From Pyrinomonadaceae bacterium (GTDB lineage: Bacteria; Acidobacteriota; Blastocatellia; Pyrinomonadales; Pyrinomonadaceae): a stretch of DNA of 64,000 nucleotides. The DNA lies in assembly GCA_025054715.1 (NCBI GenBank), contig JANWYH010000002.1, positions 186,001 through 250,000 of the forward strand. The letters are read 5' to 3'. Made by a program: the position numbers and the translations under genes. Below the pieces are notes generated by a model. That model searched no databases. It worked only from the letters and a program-made list of their open reading frames with translations, and was not told the DNA's origin. Positions 1 to 9,593 of this stretch are shown piece after piece (positions within the stretch are counted from its first letter, which is position 1; the number at the start of each line of letters is the position of its first letter).

Positions 1-1
1 C

Positions 2-553
2 AAAATTCAGATCAAGTCTCCGATTGATGCTATAAAGGCAGGAATTGGCTTTGTAACCGAAGATAGAAAACGGTATGGTCTCATAATTGAAAAAACTATT
101 CAGGAAAACATGACTTTGGCGAGTCTAAAAAATTTTTCTCGAAATCTTTTGATAGACAAACTCAAAGAATTCTCAACCGTAAGTGATTTAATGAAACTGC
201 TACGGATAAAAGCACAACTACCTAGCGTCAAAGTTTCAACTCTTTCAGGAGGAAATCAGCAAAAGGTTGTTCTCGGAAAATGGCTTCTTACAAAACCCAA
301 AGTTTTGTTTCTAGACGAGCCAACCCGTGGAATTGACGTTGCAGCAAAGCAAGAGTTTTATTTACGGATAAATGAGCTGGCGGAGCAAGGTCTTGCCATC
401 GTGCTAGTTTCTTCAGAACTACCTGAGATTTTAGGTCTTTCTGACAGAATCCTGGTCATGCACGAAGGAAAAGCTATGGCGGAATTTACTCGCAAAGACG
501 CCACTCCAGAAAAAATTATGATTGCGGCAACCGGTTATGAAAGAAAAACTTGA
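2..553 (+). CDS. xylG: Sugar ABC transporter ATP-binding protein, C-terminal part (XylG/RbsA type)
   Basis: The gene is cut by the left edge; the open frame runs from base 2 without a start. The visible part is the second nucleotide-binding domain of a duplicated sugar ABC ATPase. It shows a TEDRK segment early on, the signature LSGGNQQKVVLGKWL (around 241-285), Walker B LFLDEPTRGIDV (around 307-342) and a switch-region SSELPE. The Q-rich signature and the GIDV D-loop are typical of the XylG/RbsA/MglA group, which powers import of monosaccharides bound by a periplasmic protein. It overlaps the permease gene by 17 bases, so the two are translationally coupled. The xylose assignment rests mainly on the permease next door; ribose or another sugar is possible. 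Confidence 0.85.
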   Translation, partial: KIQIKSPIDAIKAGIGFVTEDRKRYGLIIEKTIQENMTLASLKNFSRNLLIDKLKEFSTVSDLMKLLRIKAQLPSVKVSTLSGGNQQKVVLGKWLLTKPKVLFLDEPTRGIDVAAKQEFYLRINELAEQGLAIVLVSSELPEILGLSDRILVMHEGKAMAEFTRKDATPEKIMIAATGYERKT

Positions 554-1634
554 GAAAATATCTCTTAGAGCTTATACAATGCTTGCCATTCTCGTTTTGC
601 TATGGCTATTTTTTCACTGGCAAACAGAGGGGATCTTCTTGACGCCTAGAAATCTATCAAATCTAATGCTTCAAACCTCAGTAACAGGAATTTTAGCCGT
701 TGGAATGCTGATGGTAATAGCGGCAGGACAGATAGACCTTTCCGTTGGCTCAGTACTGGGGCTTGCTGGCGGGCTTGCTGCAATAGCTTTGACACACTGG
801 GAATTCGGAGTTATAGGTTCTATCGTTCTAACCTTAATGATTTGCATGCTAATAGGCGCTCTTCATGGTTTTCTTACTGCATACTTTAGCATTCCTGCGT
901 TTATTGTGACCTTAGGTGGGCTTTTGGCTTGGCGTGGCGCAATTAAAGGGCTTTCACAAGGCGAAACCATCCCTGTCTCTGATCCAACGTTCAAGGCAAT
1001 CGGACAAGCTAACTTACCTGAAAATATAGGTTGGATCATAGCAATTATTGCCATCGCAATTTTGGTTTTCATAAACTTCCAAAGAGCCGCTACATCAAGA
1101 ACTGTATTAAAAATACTTTTGCTTTCGTCGCTCGTAGTCATTTTCACTTTTGTAATGAATTTGGCAAACGGCATTCCCATACCAGTTCTTTTGTTTCTGA
1201 CGGCGTCTTTGTTTGGTCTTTTTATAACGGACATGACTGTCTTCGGGCGTTATCTTTATGCGATTGGAGGGAATCGTGAGGCAGCAAGACTTTCCGGAAT
1301 AAACACAAAACTTAACATAGTCATTGTTTACATAATCTTAGGAGCTTTAACAGGTCTAGCTGCAATAATTTTCACGGCAAGACAAGCGAGCGCTTCTCCT
1401 GATGCTGGTGTTCTGAAAGAATTGGAAGCCATAGCCGCTTGCGTAATAGGCGGAGCTTCACTAGTTGGCGGGCGCGGAACCGTTCTAGGCGCTTGCTTAG
1501 GAGCCTTAATCATGGCTACTCTTGACAATGGAATGTCGCTACTAAACATTAGGGACTATGTGCAAGAACTCATAAAGGGAACTATTCTCGTTCTAGCTGT
1601 CGGAATAGATATGGCAGGAAGAAAAGAATCTTGA
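537..1634 (+). CDS. xylH: Sugar ABC transporter permease, XylH-like
   Basis: This is a multi-pass inner-membrane permease of about 365 residues. The motifs SVTGILAVGMLMVIAAGQIDLSVGS (early) and YAIGGNREAARLSGIN, AIAACVIGGASLVGG and ATLDNGMSLL (late) match the XylH branch of the BPD_transp_2 family closely, in the same order and spacing as E. coli XylH. The frame is open from a TTG at 522, but ATG 537 gives the usual short N-terminus before the first hydrophobic segment. It overlaps the upstream ATPase gene. The periplasmic sugar-binding subunit is not in the window and would be expected to the left. Substrate xylose is inferred by family resemblance, not shown. Confidence 0.85.
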   Translation: MKEKLEKISLRAYTMLAILVLLWLFFHWQTEGIFLTPRNLSNLMLQTSVTGILAVGMLMVIAAGQIDLSVGSVLGLAGGLAAIALTHWEFGVIGSIVLTLMICMLIGALHGFLTAYFSIPAFIVTLGGLLAWRGAIKGLSQGETIPVSDPTFKAIGQANLPENIGWIIAIIAIAILVFINFQRAATSRTVLKILLLSSLVVIFTFVMNLANGIPIPVLLFLTASLFGLFITDMTVFGRYLYAIGGNREAARLSGINTKLNIVIVYIILGALTGLAAIIFTARQASASPDAGVLKELEAIAACVIGGASLVGGRGTVLGACLGALIMATLDNGMSLLNIRDYVQELIKGTILVLAVGIDMAGRKES

Positions 1635-1652
1635 GAAGAAAGAGGTGAAAAG

Positions 1653-2999
1653 ATGAAATACTTCGCACTCACTTTTCTATTGTTTTTTTGCATGCAAACC
1701 TTCGCTCAGAAGGAAAAACCTAAACCTTTCATAGAGGAGATGCTAAAAGAAGTGTCTTCTAAACGTATAGAAGCTGATATTCGTAAACTAGTTTCTTTTG
1801 GGACACGAAACACAAATTCCGATCAAGATAACCCGACTCGTGGCATCGGTGCAGCTAGAGATTGGATTTATAACGAATTCCAAAAAATCTCAGCCGAATG
1901 CAGCGGCTGTCTTGAAGTTGAAAAGCAATCCTTTTTGCAACAACCCACTGCAAATAGGCGCATACCGAAACCTACTGTTATTACAAACGTTTTCGCAAGG
2001 CTAAAAGGAACATCTGACCCCGACAGAATCTACATTGTTTCGGCTCACTATGACTCAATGTGCGCCGACCCAGCAGATGGAAATTGCGATGCTCCCGGAG
2101 CCAATGACGATGCTTCTGGCGTTGCAGCTGTTCTTGAAATGGCACGTATAATGTCGAAAAGAAAATTCGACGCTACAATTATTTTTCTTACCGTAGCAGG
2201 TGAAGAACAAGGACTTTTAGGCGCAGCTTATTTTGCTGAAAAAGCTAAACAGGAAAATTGGAACATACAAGCAATGTTTACAAACGACATTATCGGAGGT
2301 GTTACGACCTTCAAAAATGCACCGAACCGCCAAACCGTTCGAGTATTTTCCGAAGGAGTGCCTTCAAATGAAACAGAAGCTGAAGCCGCCATAAGAAGAA
2401 GTGTTGGCGGTGAAAATGATTCCGCTTCTCGTCAGCTTGCTCGCTTCATAAAGGAAACTGCTGAAATCTATTCACCGGATTTTTCCGTTATCATGATCTA
2501 TCGGCGCGACCGATACTTGCGCGGCGGTGATCATATTCCGTTTTTAGAACGAGGCTTTCCGGCTGTAAGATTCACCGAAACGAACGAGGACTACAATCAT
2601 CAACATCAAAACGTTAGGATCGAAAATGGTGTTTTTTACGGCGATACGCCCGAATATGTTGATTTCGAGTATGTTGCAAAAGTTACAAAAATAAATCTAG
2701 CTTCTATAGCAAGATTGGCTCTAGCACCGTCTGCTCCTAAAAATGTTCGTCTTATCACAACTCGTTTAACTAATGATACCGAATTGAGATGGGATGCTTC
2801 ACCTGAGCAAGACATCTCAGGCTATGAGATTGTTTGGCGTGAAACTACCGAACCTGTGTGGACAAACTCTGTCTTTGTCGGAAATGTAACAAGCTATGTA
2901 GTAAAGGGAATGTCAAAAGATAACTACTTTTTCGGCGTAAGAGCCGTAGATAAAGATGGAAACAAAAGCCCTGTTAGCTTTCCAAAGCCTGGAAGATAA
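1653..2999 (+). CDS. Secreted M28-family zinc peptidase with C-terminal fibronectin-like domain
   Basis: The product is 448 residues. A signal peptide (MKYFALTFLLFFCMQTFAQ) is followed by an M28 aminopeptidase domain at about 105-350. Metal-ligand motifs are VSAHYDS (His/Asp), PGANDDASG (bridging Asp) and the general-base/ligand pair in VAGEEQG; GGDHIPF supplies the late His. The last 90 or so residues (LRWDASPEQDISGYEIVW and onward) look like a fibronectin type III domain. A strong RBS, AGAGGTGAAAAG, precedes ATG 1653. The gene lies 18 bases after xylH and may be cotranscribed. It ends 2 bases before the convergent lepA stop. A role in periplasmic or extracellular peptide breakdown is inferred; the exact specificity is unknown. 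Confidence 0.85.
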   Translation: MKYFALTFLLFFCMQTFAQKEKPKPFIEEMLKEVSSKRIEADIRKLVSFGTRNTNSDQDNPTRGIGAARDWIYNEFQKISAECSGCLEVEKQSFLQQPTANRRIPKPTVITNVFARLKGTSDPDRIYIVSAHYDSMCADPADGNCDAPGANDDASGVAAVLEMARIMSKRKFDATIIFLTVAGEEQGLLGAAYFAEKAKQENWNIQAMFTNDIIGGVTTFKNAPNRQTVRVFSEGVPSNETEAEAAIRRSVGGENDSASRQLARFIKETAEIYSPDFSVIMIYRRDRYLRGGDHIPFLERGFPAVRFTETNEDYNHQHQNVRIENGVFYGDTPEYVDFEYVAKVTKINLASIARLALAPSAPKNVRLITTRLTNDTELRWDASPEQDISGYEIVWRETTEPVWTNSVFVGNVTSYVVKGMSKDNYFFGVRAVDKDGNKSPVSFPKPGR

Positions 3000-3001
3000 A
3001 A

Positions 3002-4804
3002 TCAATCACCCTGAACTTTCAAAACGGCAAGAAACGCTTCCTGAGGGATTTCAACTCGACCTACCTTTTTCATTCTTTTTTTGCCTTCTTTTTGCTTTTC
3101 CAAAAGTTTCCTTTTTCTGGTAACGTCACCACCATAGCATTTTGCTAAGACGTTTTTACCCATCGCTTTAACGGTCTCACGAGCTATTATTTTGCTTCCT
3201 ATCGCAGCTTGTATCGGAACTTCAAAGAGCTGACGCGGTATCAATTCCTTCATTTTTGCAACTAATGCTCTGCCTTTCGTAAATGCATTAGAACGATGAA
3301 GTATTACAGATAAGGCATCGACTGGCTCACCCGAAACTAAAATATCCAGCTTTACAAGATCGCCTTCTCTATAACCGAGGAAATGATAATCAAACGAGGC
3401 GTAACCACGCGAAACTGACTTCAAACGGTCATAAAAATCGAGAACTATCTCGTTAAGAGGCAGCTCATAGACAAGCATTACACGACCTTCGGCAACATAT
3501 TCAAACTTTTTCTGAATGCCTCGCTTTTCTTCCAGAAGTGATAAAATCCCACCTAGATACTCATCATTTGTTAGGATAGTTGCTTCGATGTAAGGCTCTT
3601 CTATTTTAGCTATTTTTCCGGCATCAGGCATCTGCGCGGGACTATCTATTTCTAATACTTCGCCTTTAGTAGTCGTTACTCGATAACGAACGTTTGGTGC
3701 TGTCGTTATAAGGTCTAGATTGAACTCTCTCTCAAGACGCTCCTGTATTATTTCCATGTGAAGAAGCCCTAGAAATCCACAGCGAAAACCAAACCCGAGA
3801 GCTGTAGAAGATTCAGGTTCATAGAAGAAAGAAGCATCGTTAAGTCGGAGTTTATCCATTGCTTCTCTCAGATCTTCATATTGAGAAGAATCTGTCGGAT
3901 ACAGTCCGGCGAAAACCATAGGTTTTACTTGCTGAAAACCTGGGAAAGGCTCTGCTGTCGGACGGCTTGCTTCAGTTATGGTGTCGCCGATCTGAACATC
4001 TGCAACAGTTTTTATTGAGGCAGTCAAAAATCCCACTTCACCGACACTAAGTTCTTCTATTTGTGAAGGCTTCGGGCGATTTACTCCTAAATTTTCAACA
4101 ATATACTCTCTTCCCGTGCTCAAAAATTTTATTTTCATGCCCTTCTTTATTGTCCCTTCGATAACACGGAAAAGAACTATTACGCCTCGATAAGCGTCAT
4201 ACCAAGAGTCGAAAATAAGGGCTTTAAGTGGTGCCTGAGGATCGCCTTTCGGTGGAGGAATTCTCTTAACTATAGCTTCTAGAACTTCGTCAACACCCTG
4301 CCCTGTTTTTGCACTTACCGAAATCGCCTGGCTTGCATCTAGCCCTATTATTGTTTCTATCTGCTCTTTTACTTTTTTCGGGTCAGCACTCGGTAAATCA
4401 ATTTTGTTAAGAACAGGTATTAGCTCTAGATCATGCTCTATAGCTAAGTAAGCATTTGCCAGAGTCTGAGCCTCAACTCCTTGAGAAGCATCTACTACAA
4501 GCAAAGCACCCTCGCACGCAGATAAACTACGTGAAACTTCATAGGAAAAATCAACATGTCCGGGCGTATCTATTAGATTCAGAACATAAGTGTTCCCATC
4601 TTTTGCTTTATAATCAAGTCTTACCGCGTGAGCTTTAATCGTTATGCCTCGCTCTCGCTCCAAGTCCATGTTGTCAAGAATTTGATCCTCTTTCTCTCGC
4701 TCTGAAATAGCACCTGTTAACTCCAGAATCCTGTCGGCAAGAGTAGATTTTCCGTGATCAATGTGTGCTATTATCGAAAAGTTTCTGATAAGCTTTGAAT
4801 CCAT
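3002..4804 (-). CDS. lepA: Elongation factor 4 (LepA), back-translocating ribosomal GTPase
   Basis: The 600-residue length matches LepA exactly. G1 is [10 protein letters not shown] (about 13-22), the switch I/II region contains RERGIT and DTPGHVDF, and G4 is NKIDLP. The C-terminal LepA-specific part includes [23 protein letters not shown], the hallmark of the family. EF4 acts on ribosomes to remobilise stalled complexes. The gene follows infC in the same direction after an 83-base spacer that can fold (see the 4806-4871 entry). No strong Shine-Dalgarno is seen; GGTG is the best candidate and lies inside the predicted stem. Confidence 0.97.
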   Translation of the reverse strand: MDSKLIRNFSIIAHIDHGKSTLADRILELTGAISEREKEDQILDNMDLERERGITIKAHAVRLDYKAKDGNTYVLNLIDTPGHVDFSYEVSRSLSACEGALLVVDASQGVEAQTLANAYLAIEHDLELIPVLNKIDLPSADPKKVKEQIETIIGLDASQAISVSAKTGQGVDEVLEAIVKRIPPPKGDPQAPLKALIFDSWYDAYRGVIVLFRVIEGTIKKGMKIKFLSTGREYIVENLGVNRPKPSQIEELSVGEVGFLTASIKTVADVQIGDTITEASRPTAEPFPGFQQVKPMVFAGLYPTDSSQYEDLREAMDKLRLNDASFFYEPESSTALGFGFRCGFLGLLHMEIIQERLEREFNLDLITTAPNVRYRVTTTKGEVLEIDSPAQMPDAGKIAKIEEPYIEATILTNDEYLGGILSLLEEKRGIQKKFEYVAEGRVMLVYELPLNEIVLDFYDRLKSVSRGYASFDYHFLGYREGDLVKLDILVSGEPVDALSVILHRSNAFTKGRALVAKMKELIPRQLFEVPIQAAIGSKIIARETVKAMGKNVLAKCYGGDVTRKRKLLEKQKEGKKRMKKVGRVEIPQEAFLAVLKVQGD

Positions 4805-4805
4805 A

Positions 4806-4871
4806 GGCTACACCAAATAATTTATCAGAAACTACAGATTTCCGATAGAACTGGGAGCCTCTTGTGTAGCC
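4806..4871 (-). promoter_or_regulatory. Inverted repeat in the infC-lepA spacer, overlapping the lepA ribosome binding region
   Basis: GGCTACAC at 4806-4813 is exactly complementary to GTGTAGCC at 4864-4871. A second, inner pair (ATCAGAAA at 4824-4831 and TTTCCGAT at 4839-4846) pairs with one mismatch. In the minus-strand mRNA the 3' arm ends one base before the lepA AUG and includes its only SD-like sequence. This suggests a hairpin that could limit lepA translation. No U-tract follows, so it does not look like a terminator. Confidence 0.4.
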
Positions 4872-4887
4872 ACTTCAATTACTGTAA

Positions 4888-5433
4888 CTAGTTTTTCTTC
4901 TTCTTTTTTGGAGTGAAAACAGCGGTCATCTGATAGCCTTCCATTTTCGGAGCAACTTCTACATCGGCAACATCTGCAAGGTCTTCTTTTAGCCTGTTTA
5001 ATATGGCTTCTCCCAACTCTTTGTGAGCCATTTCGCGACCACGAAAGGTTACAACTGCCTTTACTTTATGACCTTCATCTATCCATTCTCGACAATGTTC
5101 GACGCGATATTCGTAATCATGATCGTCAGTCGAAGGACGGAATTTCACTTCTTTTACCGTTATTGTTACCTGTTTTTTCTTCGCTTCTTGCTGCTTTTTC
5201 TTCTGCTCGTATAGGAACTTCCCATAGTCTATTATCTTGCAAACTGGTGGATTGGCATTTGGTGCAATCTCTACCAAATCCAAACCAGCTTCGCGCGCTC
5301 GTCGAATAGCATCGCGCGTATCCATAATGCCTATTTGCTGACCGTTTTCATCAATTACTCTAACGGCGGGTACTCTTATCCGCTCGTTTATTCGATGAAG
5401 CTGTTCCTTTTGTTTATTTCTTCTGAATTGAAT
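4888..5433 (-). CDS. infC: Translation initiation factor IF-3, starting at an AUU codon
   Basis: The product is 181 residues, the normal IF-3 size, if translation starts at ATT 5433-5431. From there the frame reads through [22 protein letters not shown] into the ORF that begins at ATG 5325, and those 36 residues are the conserved IF-3 N-domain start. There is no ATG, GTG or TTG in that stretch, and an in-frame TGA (5439-5437, the thrS stop) lies two codons upstream. IF-3-N ([22 protein letters not shown]) and IF-3-C ([24 protein letters not shown]) are both present. AUU starts are classical for infC in E. coli, where IF-3 represses its own synthesis by rejecting non-AUG starts. The gene is 3 bases after thrS. 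rpmI and rplT, the usual downstream partners, are absent; lepA follows. Confidence 0.96.
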   Translation of the reverse strand: MQFRRNKQKEQLHRINERIRVPAVRVIDENGQQIGIMDTRDAIRRAREAGLDLVEIAPNANPPVCKIIDYGKFLYEQKKKQQEAKKKQVTITVKEVKFRPSTDDHDYEYRVEHCREWIDEGHKVKAVVTFRGREMAHKELGEAILNRLKEDLADVADVEVAPKMEGYQMTAVFTPKKKKKN

Positions 5434-5436
5434 AGA

Positions 5437-7440
5437 TCAAACCTCCTTTTCGATAAATTTTTCTACATCAAAACTGATGGCTTTCGACTGTTTCAAATTT
5501 TGCAAGATTTTTATGAAATCATCAAGTCTCATTTGACCTAAATCTCCACTTCTACGCTCTCTTACCGCCACCTTCTCTGATTCTTTTTCTTTATCACCTA
5601 GAACAAGCATAAACGGTATTTTTTGAAGCTGTGCATCTCTTATTTTTGCTCCTATCTTATCAGACCTTAGATTCGTCTCAACCCGAAAACCAGATTGTCT
5701 GATTCTTTCTGCTACTAGCTGGGCGTATTCATTTATTCGATCAGTTATAGGAAGCACAGCGACCTGAATGGGAGAAAGCCAGAAAGGAAAAGCCCCAGCG
5801 TAGTGTTCTATTAGCACTCCAAAAAACCTTTCTATCGAACCAAAAAGCGCTCTATGAACCATTACAGGACGATGTGGCTTATTGTCCTCTCCGATGTATT
5901 CTAACTCAAACCTTTCAGGCAAGTTGAAATCAAATTGAACGGTTGAAAGCTGCCACAGTCTGCCGATAGAATCTTCCACCTTAATATCTATCTTCGGTCC
6001 GTAAAAGGCAGCTTCTCCCTCGATTCTTTCGTATGGTATAGCTCTTTTTTCAAGTGCCTTCATCAAAGCTTTTTCTGCCTTTTCCCAGTCTGCATCTGAA
6101 CCAAGATAGTGTTTACCATCAGATTTCCCGCGAACAGAAAGTTCTACCTTGAATTTCTCGAATCCAAAAGTTTTAAGAACATCATAAGCGAAATCGACAC
6201 AAGCTCCAACCTCATCTTCTACTTGCTCGGGCGTGCAAAAAATATGCGCGTCATCTTGCGTAAACCCACGAACGCGCATTAAGCCATGAAGCGTCCCCGA
6301 AAGTTCAGCTCGATAAACTGTTCCTAGTTCTGCATAGCGCAAAGGTAATTCCCTATACGAACGGGGTTTTGTTTTGTAAATTCCTATGTGAAAAGGGCAA
6401 TTCATGGGCTTAATTCGAAACTCGATCTCTTCGTTGAATTTTTCGGGCATTCTCATTGGTTCAAAAAGCGAATCCGCATAATTTTCTTCATGACCCGAAA
6501 TCTGCCATAATTGCCTTTTTGCTATGTGAGGAGTGAAGACCATTCCGTAGCCTCGCTTTTGAAGCTCTTCCCGCAAATAATCTTCCATCTCCTTACGGAT
6601 TGCTCCACCTTTAGGATGCCAAAAAATCAGTCCTTGTCCGTATTCATCATGTATAGAAAACAAGTCAAGCTCCTTACCTAAGCGACGATGATCTCTTTTT
6701 TCCGCCTCCTCTCTCTGACGAAGCCATGAATTCAACTCTTCTTCAGTCGCAAAAGCATTTCCATATATTCTCTGCATCTGCTCACGGCTTGAATCGCCTT
6801 TCCAGTAAGCACCTGACAGAGCCAATAGCTTGAACGCTTTTAGCTTTCCCGTATGTGGAACATGCGGACCAAGACAAAAATCAATAAAAGGCGAATTGTC
6901 TATGTAATAGATACTGCCCTTACCCTCAACCTTTTCCTCTATTAGCTCGCATTTAAGAGGCTCATCACGATTTTTGAAAATCTCCAAAATTTTCTCCTTC
7001 TCTACCTCTTCTCGCCTATAAGGAAGATTCCGCTTCGCCATTTCGCGCATCCGCTTTTCGATTACGGGAAGATCCGTTTCTGTTAACTGTCGTGGCGCAA
7101 TCACATCGTAGAAAAATCCATAACGCGGATCGTCCATTAAGGCTGGTCCTATGCCTAGTTTTGTTCCCGGAAAGAGATCAAGAATCGCAGCAGCAAGTAA
7201 ATGCGCTGTCGAATGGCGAATTATTTCCAGCCCTTCACGCGTGTCAGGCAAAATAGGCTCAATCAACAAAACTTCACTTGTTGTCGGAAGCTCACGATAT
7301 AGGTCAACCTCCACTCCATTTAACTTAGCAGCTATAGCTTTCTTGGCTAATTCCTTGTCAAAAATCTTTATAGCATCGGAAACCGTTGCAGGTAGCGAAA
7401 TTGCTTTAATTAAGTCCCCGATTTTTACATTTACTTCCAT
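5437..7440 (-). CDS. thrS: Threonyl-tRNA synthetase
   Basis: The 667-residue product has all ThrRS parts. There is an N-terminal TGS domain (about 1-65), the second-additional/editing domain with [11 protein letters not shown] (about 75-86), a class II core with [11 protein letters not shown] (the zinc Cys) and [28 protein letters not shown] (motif 2), motif 3 [22 protein letters not shown], and an anticodon-binding domain ending [10 protein letters not shown] to the C-terminus. It charges tRNA-Thr in the cytoplasm. It is the first gene of thrS-infC-lepA. No T-box or operator-like leader was recognised in the 49 bases before it. The RBS is weak. Confidence 0.97.
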   Translation of the reverse strand: MEVNVKIGDLIKAISLPATVSDAIKIFDKELAKKAIAAKLNGVEVDLYRELPTTSEVLLIEPILPDTREGLEIIRHSTAHLLAAAILDLFPGTKLGIGPALMDDPRYGFFYDVIAPRQLTETDLPVIEKRMREMAKRNLPYRREEVEKEKILEIFKNRDEPLKCELIEEKVEGKGSIYYIDNSPFIDFCLGPHVPHTGKLKAFKLLALSGAYWKGDSSREQMQRIYGNAFATEEELNSWLRQREEAEKRDHRRLGKELDLFSIHDEYGQGLIFWHPKGGAIRKEMEDYLREELQKRGYGMVFTPHIAKRQLWQISGHEENYADSLFEPMRMPEKFNEEIEFRIKPMNCPFHIGIYKTKPRSYRELPLRYAELGTVYRAELSGTLHGLMRVRGFTQDDAHIFCTPEQVEDEVGACVDFAYDVLKTFGFEKFKVELSVRGKSDGKHYLGSDADWEKAEKALMKALEKRAIPYERIEGEAAFYGPKIDIKVEDSIGRLWQLSTVQFDFNLPERFELEYIGEDNKPHRPVMVHRALFGSIERFFGVLIEHYAGAFPFWLSPIQVAVLPITDRINEYAQLVAERIRQSGFRVETNLRSDKIGAKIRDAQLQKIPFMLVLGDKEKESEKVAVRERRSGDLGQMRLDDFIKILQNLKQSKAISFDVEKFIEKEV
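5441..5448 (-). promoter_or_regulatory. Perfect Shine-Dalgarno for infC inside the thrS 3' end
   Basis: AAGGAGGT on the minus strand, 7 bases upstream of the ATT start (bases 5440-5434 between). It overlaps the last thrS codons (the thrS TGA is 5439-5437). It fixes the infC start at ATT and couples infC to thrS. Confidence 0.85.
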
Positions 7441-7489
7441 AAGTCAAAAAATACAAGCTAACATTTTAGGTTTGTACTTTCAAGTTTCT

Positions 7490-8014
7490 TCAAGAATAGA
7501 CTATTTTCTTCGCAACCTCAAAAATGTTAGCTCCCACAAGATCAGGCTTTATACGAAGCCGATGCAATTCAAGACTGCCGTAACCAGTTAAAACCAAAGC
7601 CGTTTTCGTCCCTGCTTTTATTCCTAACTCCAAGTCTATTATTTTATCGCCAATAGTCCAAGATTTTCCTATGTCGATAGAAAAATCCTTAGAAGCTTTT
7701 TCTATCATCCCAAGACTTGGTTTTCTACAAAAACAATTTTCCTCAGGTAGGTGAGGGCAAAAATAAAAAGCATCTATCATGCCTTCTAACCTCTTTTGAA
7801 TTTCAAGGTGTATTTGCTCCATATCGCTTTGCGAAAAAAAGCCTCTATTTATACCCGATTGATTCGTTACAACGATCAGCAAAAATCCCTGTTCTTTCAG
7901 AATAGAAAGCGCTTGTTTTGTGAAATCGAACAATCTTAAGTCCTCTATTCTACGAAGAAACCCAACTTCTTCTATCAAGGTTCCGTCTCTATCAAGAAAA
8001 ACTGCTCTTTTCAT
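7490..8014 (-). CDS. gmhB: D-glycero-D-manno-heptose 1,7-bisphosphate 7-phosphatase (GmhB-type HAD)
   Basis: This is a HAD-superfamily phosphatase of 174 residues. Motif I is FLDRDGTLI, motif II is VVTNQSGI, and the GmhB zinc loop is CPHLPEENCFCRKP (about 99-112 from this start) followed by motif III/IV IGDKIIDLELG. GmhB removes the 7-phosphate during ADP-heptose synthesis for the LPS inner core; some relatives are histidinol phosphatases. The frame extends to 8032, but ATG 8014 overlaps the lpxI stop as ATGA, the usual coupled arrangement. Neighbours lpxI, lpxA and fabZ support an envelope role. Confidence 0.87.
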   Translation of the reverse strand: MKRAVFLDRDGTLIEEVGFLRRIEDLRLFDFTKQALSILKEQGFLLIVVTNQSGINRGFFSQSDMEQIHLEIQKRLEGMIDAFYFCPHLPEENCFCRKPSLGMIEKASKDFSIDIGKSWTIGDKIIDLELGIKAGTKTALVLTGYGSLELHRLRIKPDLVGANIFEVAKKIVYS

Positions 8015-8811
8015 TCTACTGCAACTATGCAAATTCTTTCTTTGTCAGCTAGGCTTATCATCTTGTATTTCTCAAACATCAATGTCTTTCCAGCAGTTAT
8101 GCAAAGACATGTTGCCCCAGCCTCTTTCATTACTTCAATAGTAGGTACACCAACTACAGGAACATCAAATCTCATATCTTGATTTGGTTTTGCCACCTTA
8201 ACCACAGTTAGCTTGCCTCGAGCCAAACGCCCTGCCCGCCTTATGGTCTCATCTGTTCCCTCCATTGCCTCTATTGCCACACAAGCTTTCGCTCGAACAA
8301 CTATAGTCTGGCCTAAATCAAGCCGTGCTATTTCTCTCGCAACTTCAAGCCCATATTCTATATCCTCTCTTTCGGTATGATTAGGTTTTCTTTTGGTGAG
8401 AATTCCCTTTTCGGCAAGATGTTTTTTGAGAAAAAAAGTAGAATCGATAAGCTCAATGCCTTCTTTTGCGAGTTCTTCCGCAACTGCCCCGATCAAAGCG
8501 TCTGTATTTCGTCGCCTCAGACGAAACAGCATTCTTATCATTCTTAAGTCAGGCAGGGCATCACTAAATATCTGTGTGTGTTTTACCTGCCCGCACATCA
8601 TCACCTTCGTTATCCCTTCCTTTTTGAAAAAATTTATCATTCGGTTTAGCTGTCCGATTCCAACCCAACAAACCTTTTCTGCTACTTCTTCGATTTTCTT
8701 ATCTGTTTCTTCACGAATTGCTACGACTGAAAGGCTAGCTCCTGCCCTTTTCGCTTCTTCGATTGCAAGAAATGGAAACTGCCCATTACCCGCAATCAGT
8801 CCGTATTTCAC
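8011..8811 (-). CDS. lpxI: UDP-2,3-diacylglucosamine diphosphatase LpxI (DUF1009)
   Basis: The protein is 266 residues and matches LpxI throughout: start KYGLIAGNGQFPFLAIEEAK, middle LLDSTFFL-like segment (ELIDSTFFLKKHLAEKG), the catalytic C-domain VVRAKACVAIEAMEGTDETIRRAG, and end FDVPVVGVPTIEVMKEAG with a conserved CLCITAGKTL. LpxI hydrolyses UDP-2,3-diacylglucosamine to lipid X in bacteria that lack LpxH. It starts at GTG 8811 and overlaps the lpxA stop as GTGA; its own stop overlaps gmhB as ATGA. lpxB, the next enzyme, is not in the window. Confidence 0.95.
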   Translation of the reverse strand: MKYGLIAGNGQFPFLAIEEAKRAGASLSVVAIREETDKKIEEVAEKVCWVGIGQLNRMINFFKKEGITKVMMCGQVKHTQIFSDALPDLRMIRMLFRLRRRNTDALIGAVAEELAKEGIELIDSTFFLKKHLAEKGILTKRKPNHTEREDIEYGLEVAREIARLDLGQTIVVRAKACVAIEAMEGTDETIRRAGRLARGKLTVVKVAKPNQDMRFDVPVVGVPTIEVMKEAGATCLCITAGKTLMFEKYKMISLADKERICIVAVE

Positions 8812-9593
8812 TTTATCACACCTCGCTTTGAAGTCTCGATGAAGTTTACCAGAAGCTCAACCTCTGGACAATCTGTTATCTCAGTCTTGATTCTTTCCAA
8901 AGCTTGAGTGGTGTTCAATTTAAGAAACAAACGGTAGGCACGATGTAGCTTATCTATGGTTTGTTTTGGATAATTTCGTCGCTTCATTCCAACTATATTC
9001 AAACCATAACACTTCGCGTGATTTCCCTGACAAATAGCAAAGGGTGGAGCATCCTTTACTATGACAGAATAGCCCCCAATAAATGCTTCTCGTCCAACCC
9101 TGCAGAATTGGTGAACTCCTGAATAAGCTCCTACCGTTGCGCCATCTTCTATTATCACGTGACCTGCGAGTGTAGCACCATTAGCCATTATTACTTTGTT
9201 ACCAATAGTACAATCGTGAGCCACGTGAGCCTGTGCCATCAGGAGATTATCATTTCCTATGAAAGTAACACCTCCGCCGTTTTCAGTTCCCTTGTGAATC
9301 GTTACAAATTCGCGTATCTGATTTCTTTTGCCTATTATGACTTTGGTGCGTTCGCCCTTATATTTCAGATCCTGTGGAGCTAGTCCTATCGAAACAAAAG
9401 GGAAGATATGAGTTTCATCACCTATTTCGGTCTCGCCATCTATTACAACGTGAGACTCAACTCTTACTCGCTCTCCGAGAATTACACCATCACCAATTAC
9501 TGAATAAGGACCTATGTAACAACCACTACCAACTATCGCTTTAGGACTTACTATTGCTGTCTCATGAATAAAGACTTGCTTAGGTTTAAGCAT
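8808..9593 (-). CDS. lpxA: UDP-N-acetylglucosamine O-acyltransferase
   Basis: This 261-residue protein is a left-handed beta-helix acyltransferase with hexapeptide repeats over residues 1-180. The catalytic segment is AQAHVAHDCTIGN with the catalytic His at 126, and the C-terminal helical domain contains the GLNIVGMKRR motif specific to LpxA. It performs the first step of lipid A synthesis, moving a 3-hydroxyacyl chain from ACP to UDP-GlcNAc. The start overlaps the end of fabZ by 8 bases, and its stop overlaps lpxI, so fabZ-lpxA-lpxI-gmhB is one tightly coupled unit. Confidence 0.97.
   Translation of the reverse strand: MLKPKQVFIHETAIVSPKAIVGSGCYIGPYSVIGDGVILGERVRVESHVVIDGETEIGDETHIFPFVSIGLAPQDLKYKGERTKVIIGKRNQIREFVTIHKGTENGGGVTFIGNDNLLMAQAHVAHDCTIGNKVIMANGATLAGHVIIEDGATVGAYSGVHQFCRVGREAFIGGYSVIVKDAPPFAICQGNHAKCYGLNIVGMKRRNYPKQTIDKLHRAYRLFLKLNTTQALERIKTEITDCPEVELLVNFIETSKRGVIK

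Noticed and set aside
863-1234. Long minus-strand ORF inside xylH
   Set aside because: Antisense shadow of a clear permease frame; no domain or RBS.
9157-9162. CACGTG in lpxA as a parS candidate
   Set aside because: Flanking bases do not match the parS arms and are not palindromic; the same applies to a second copy near 9220.
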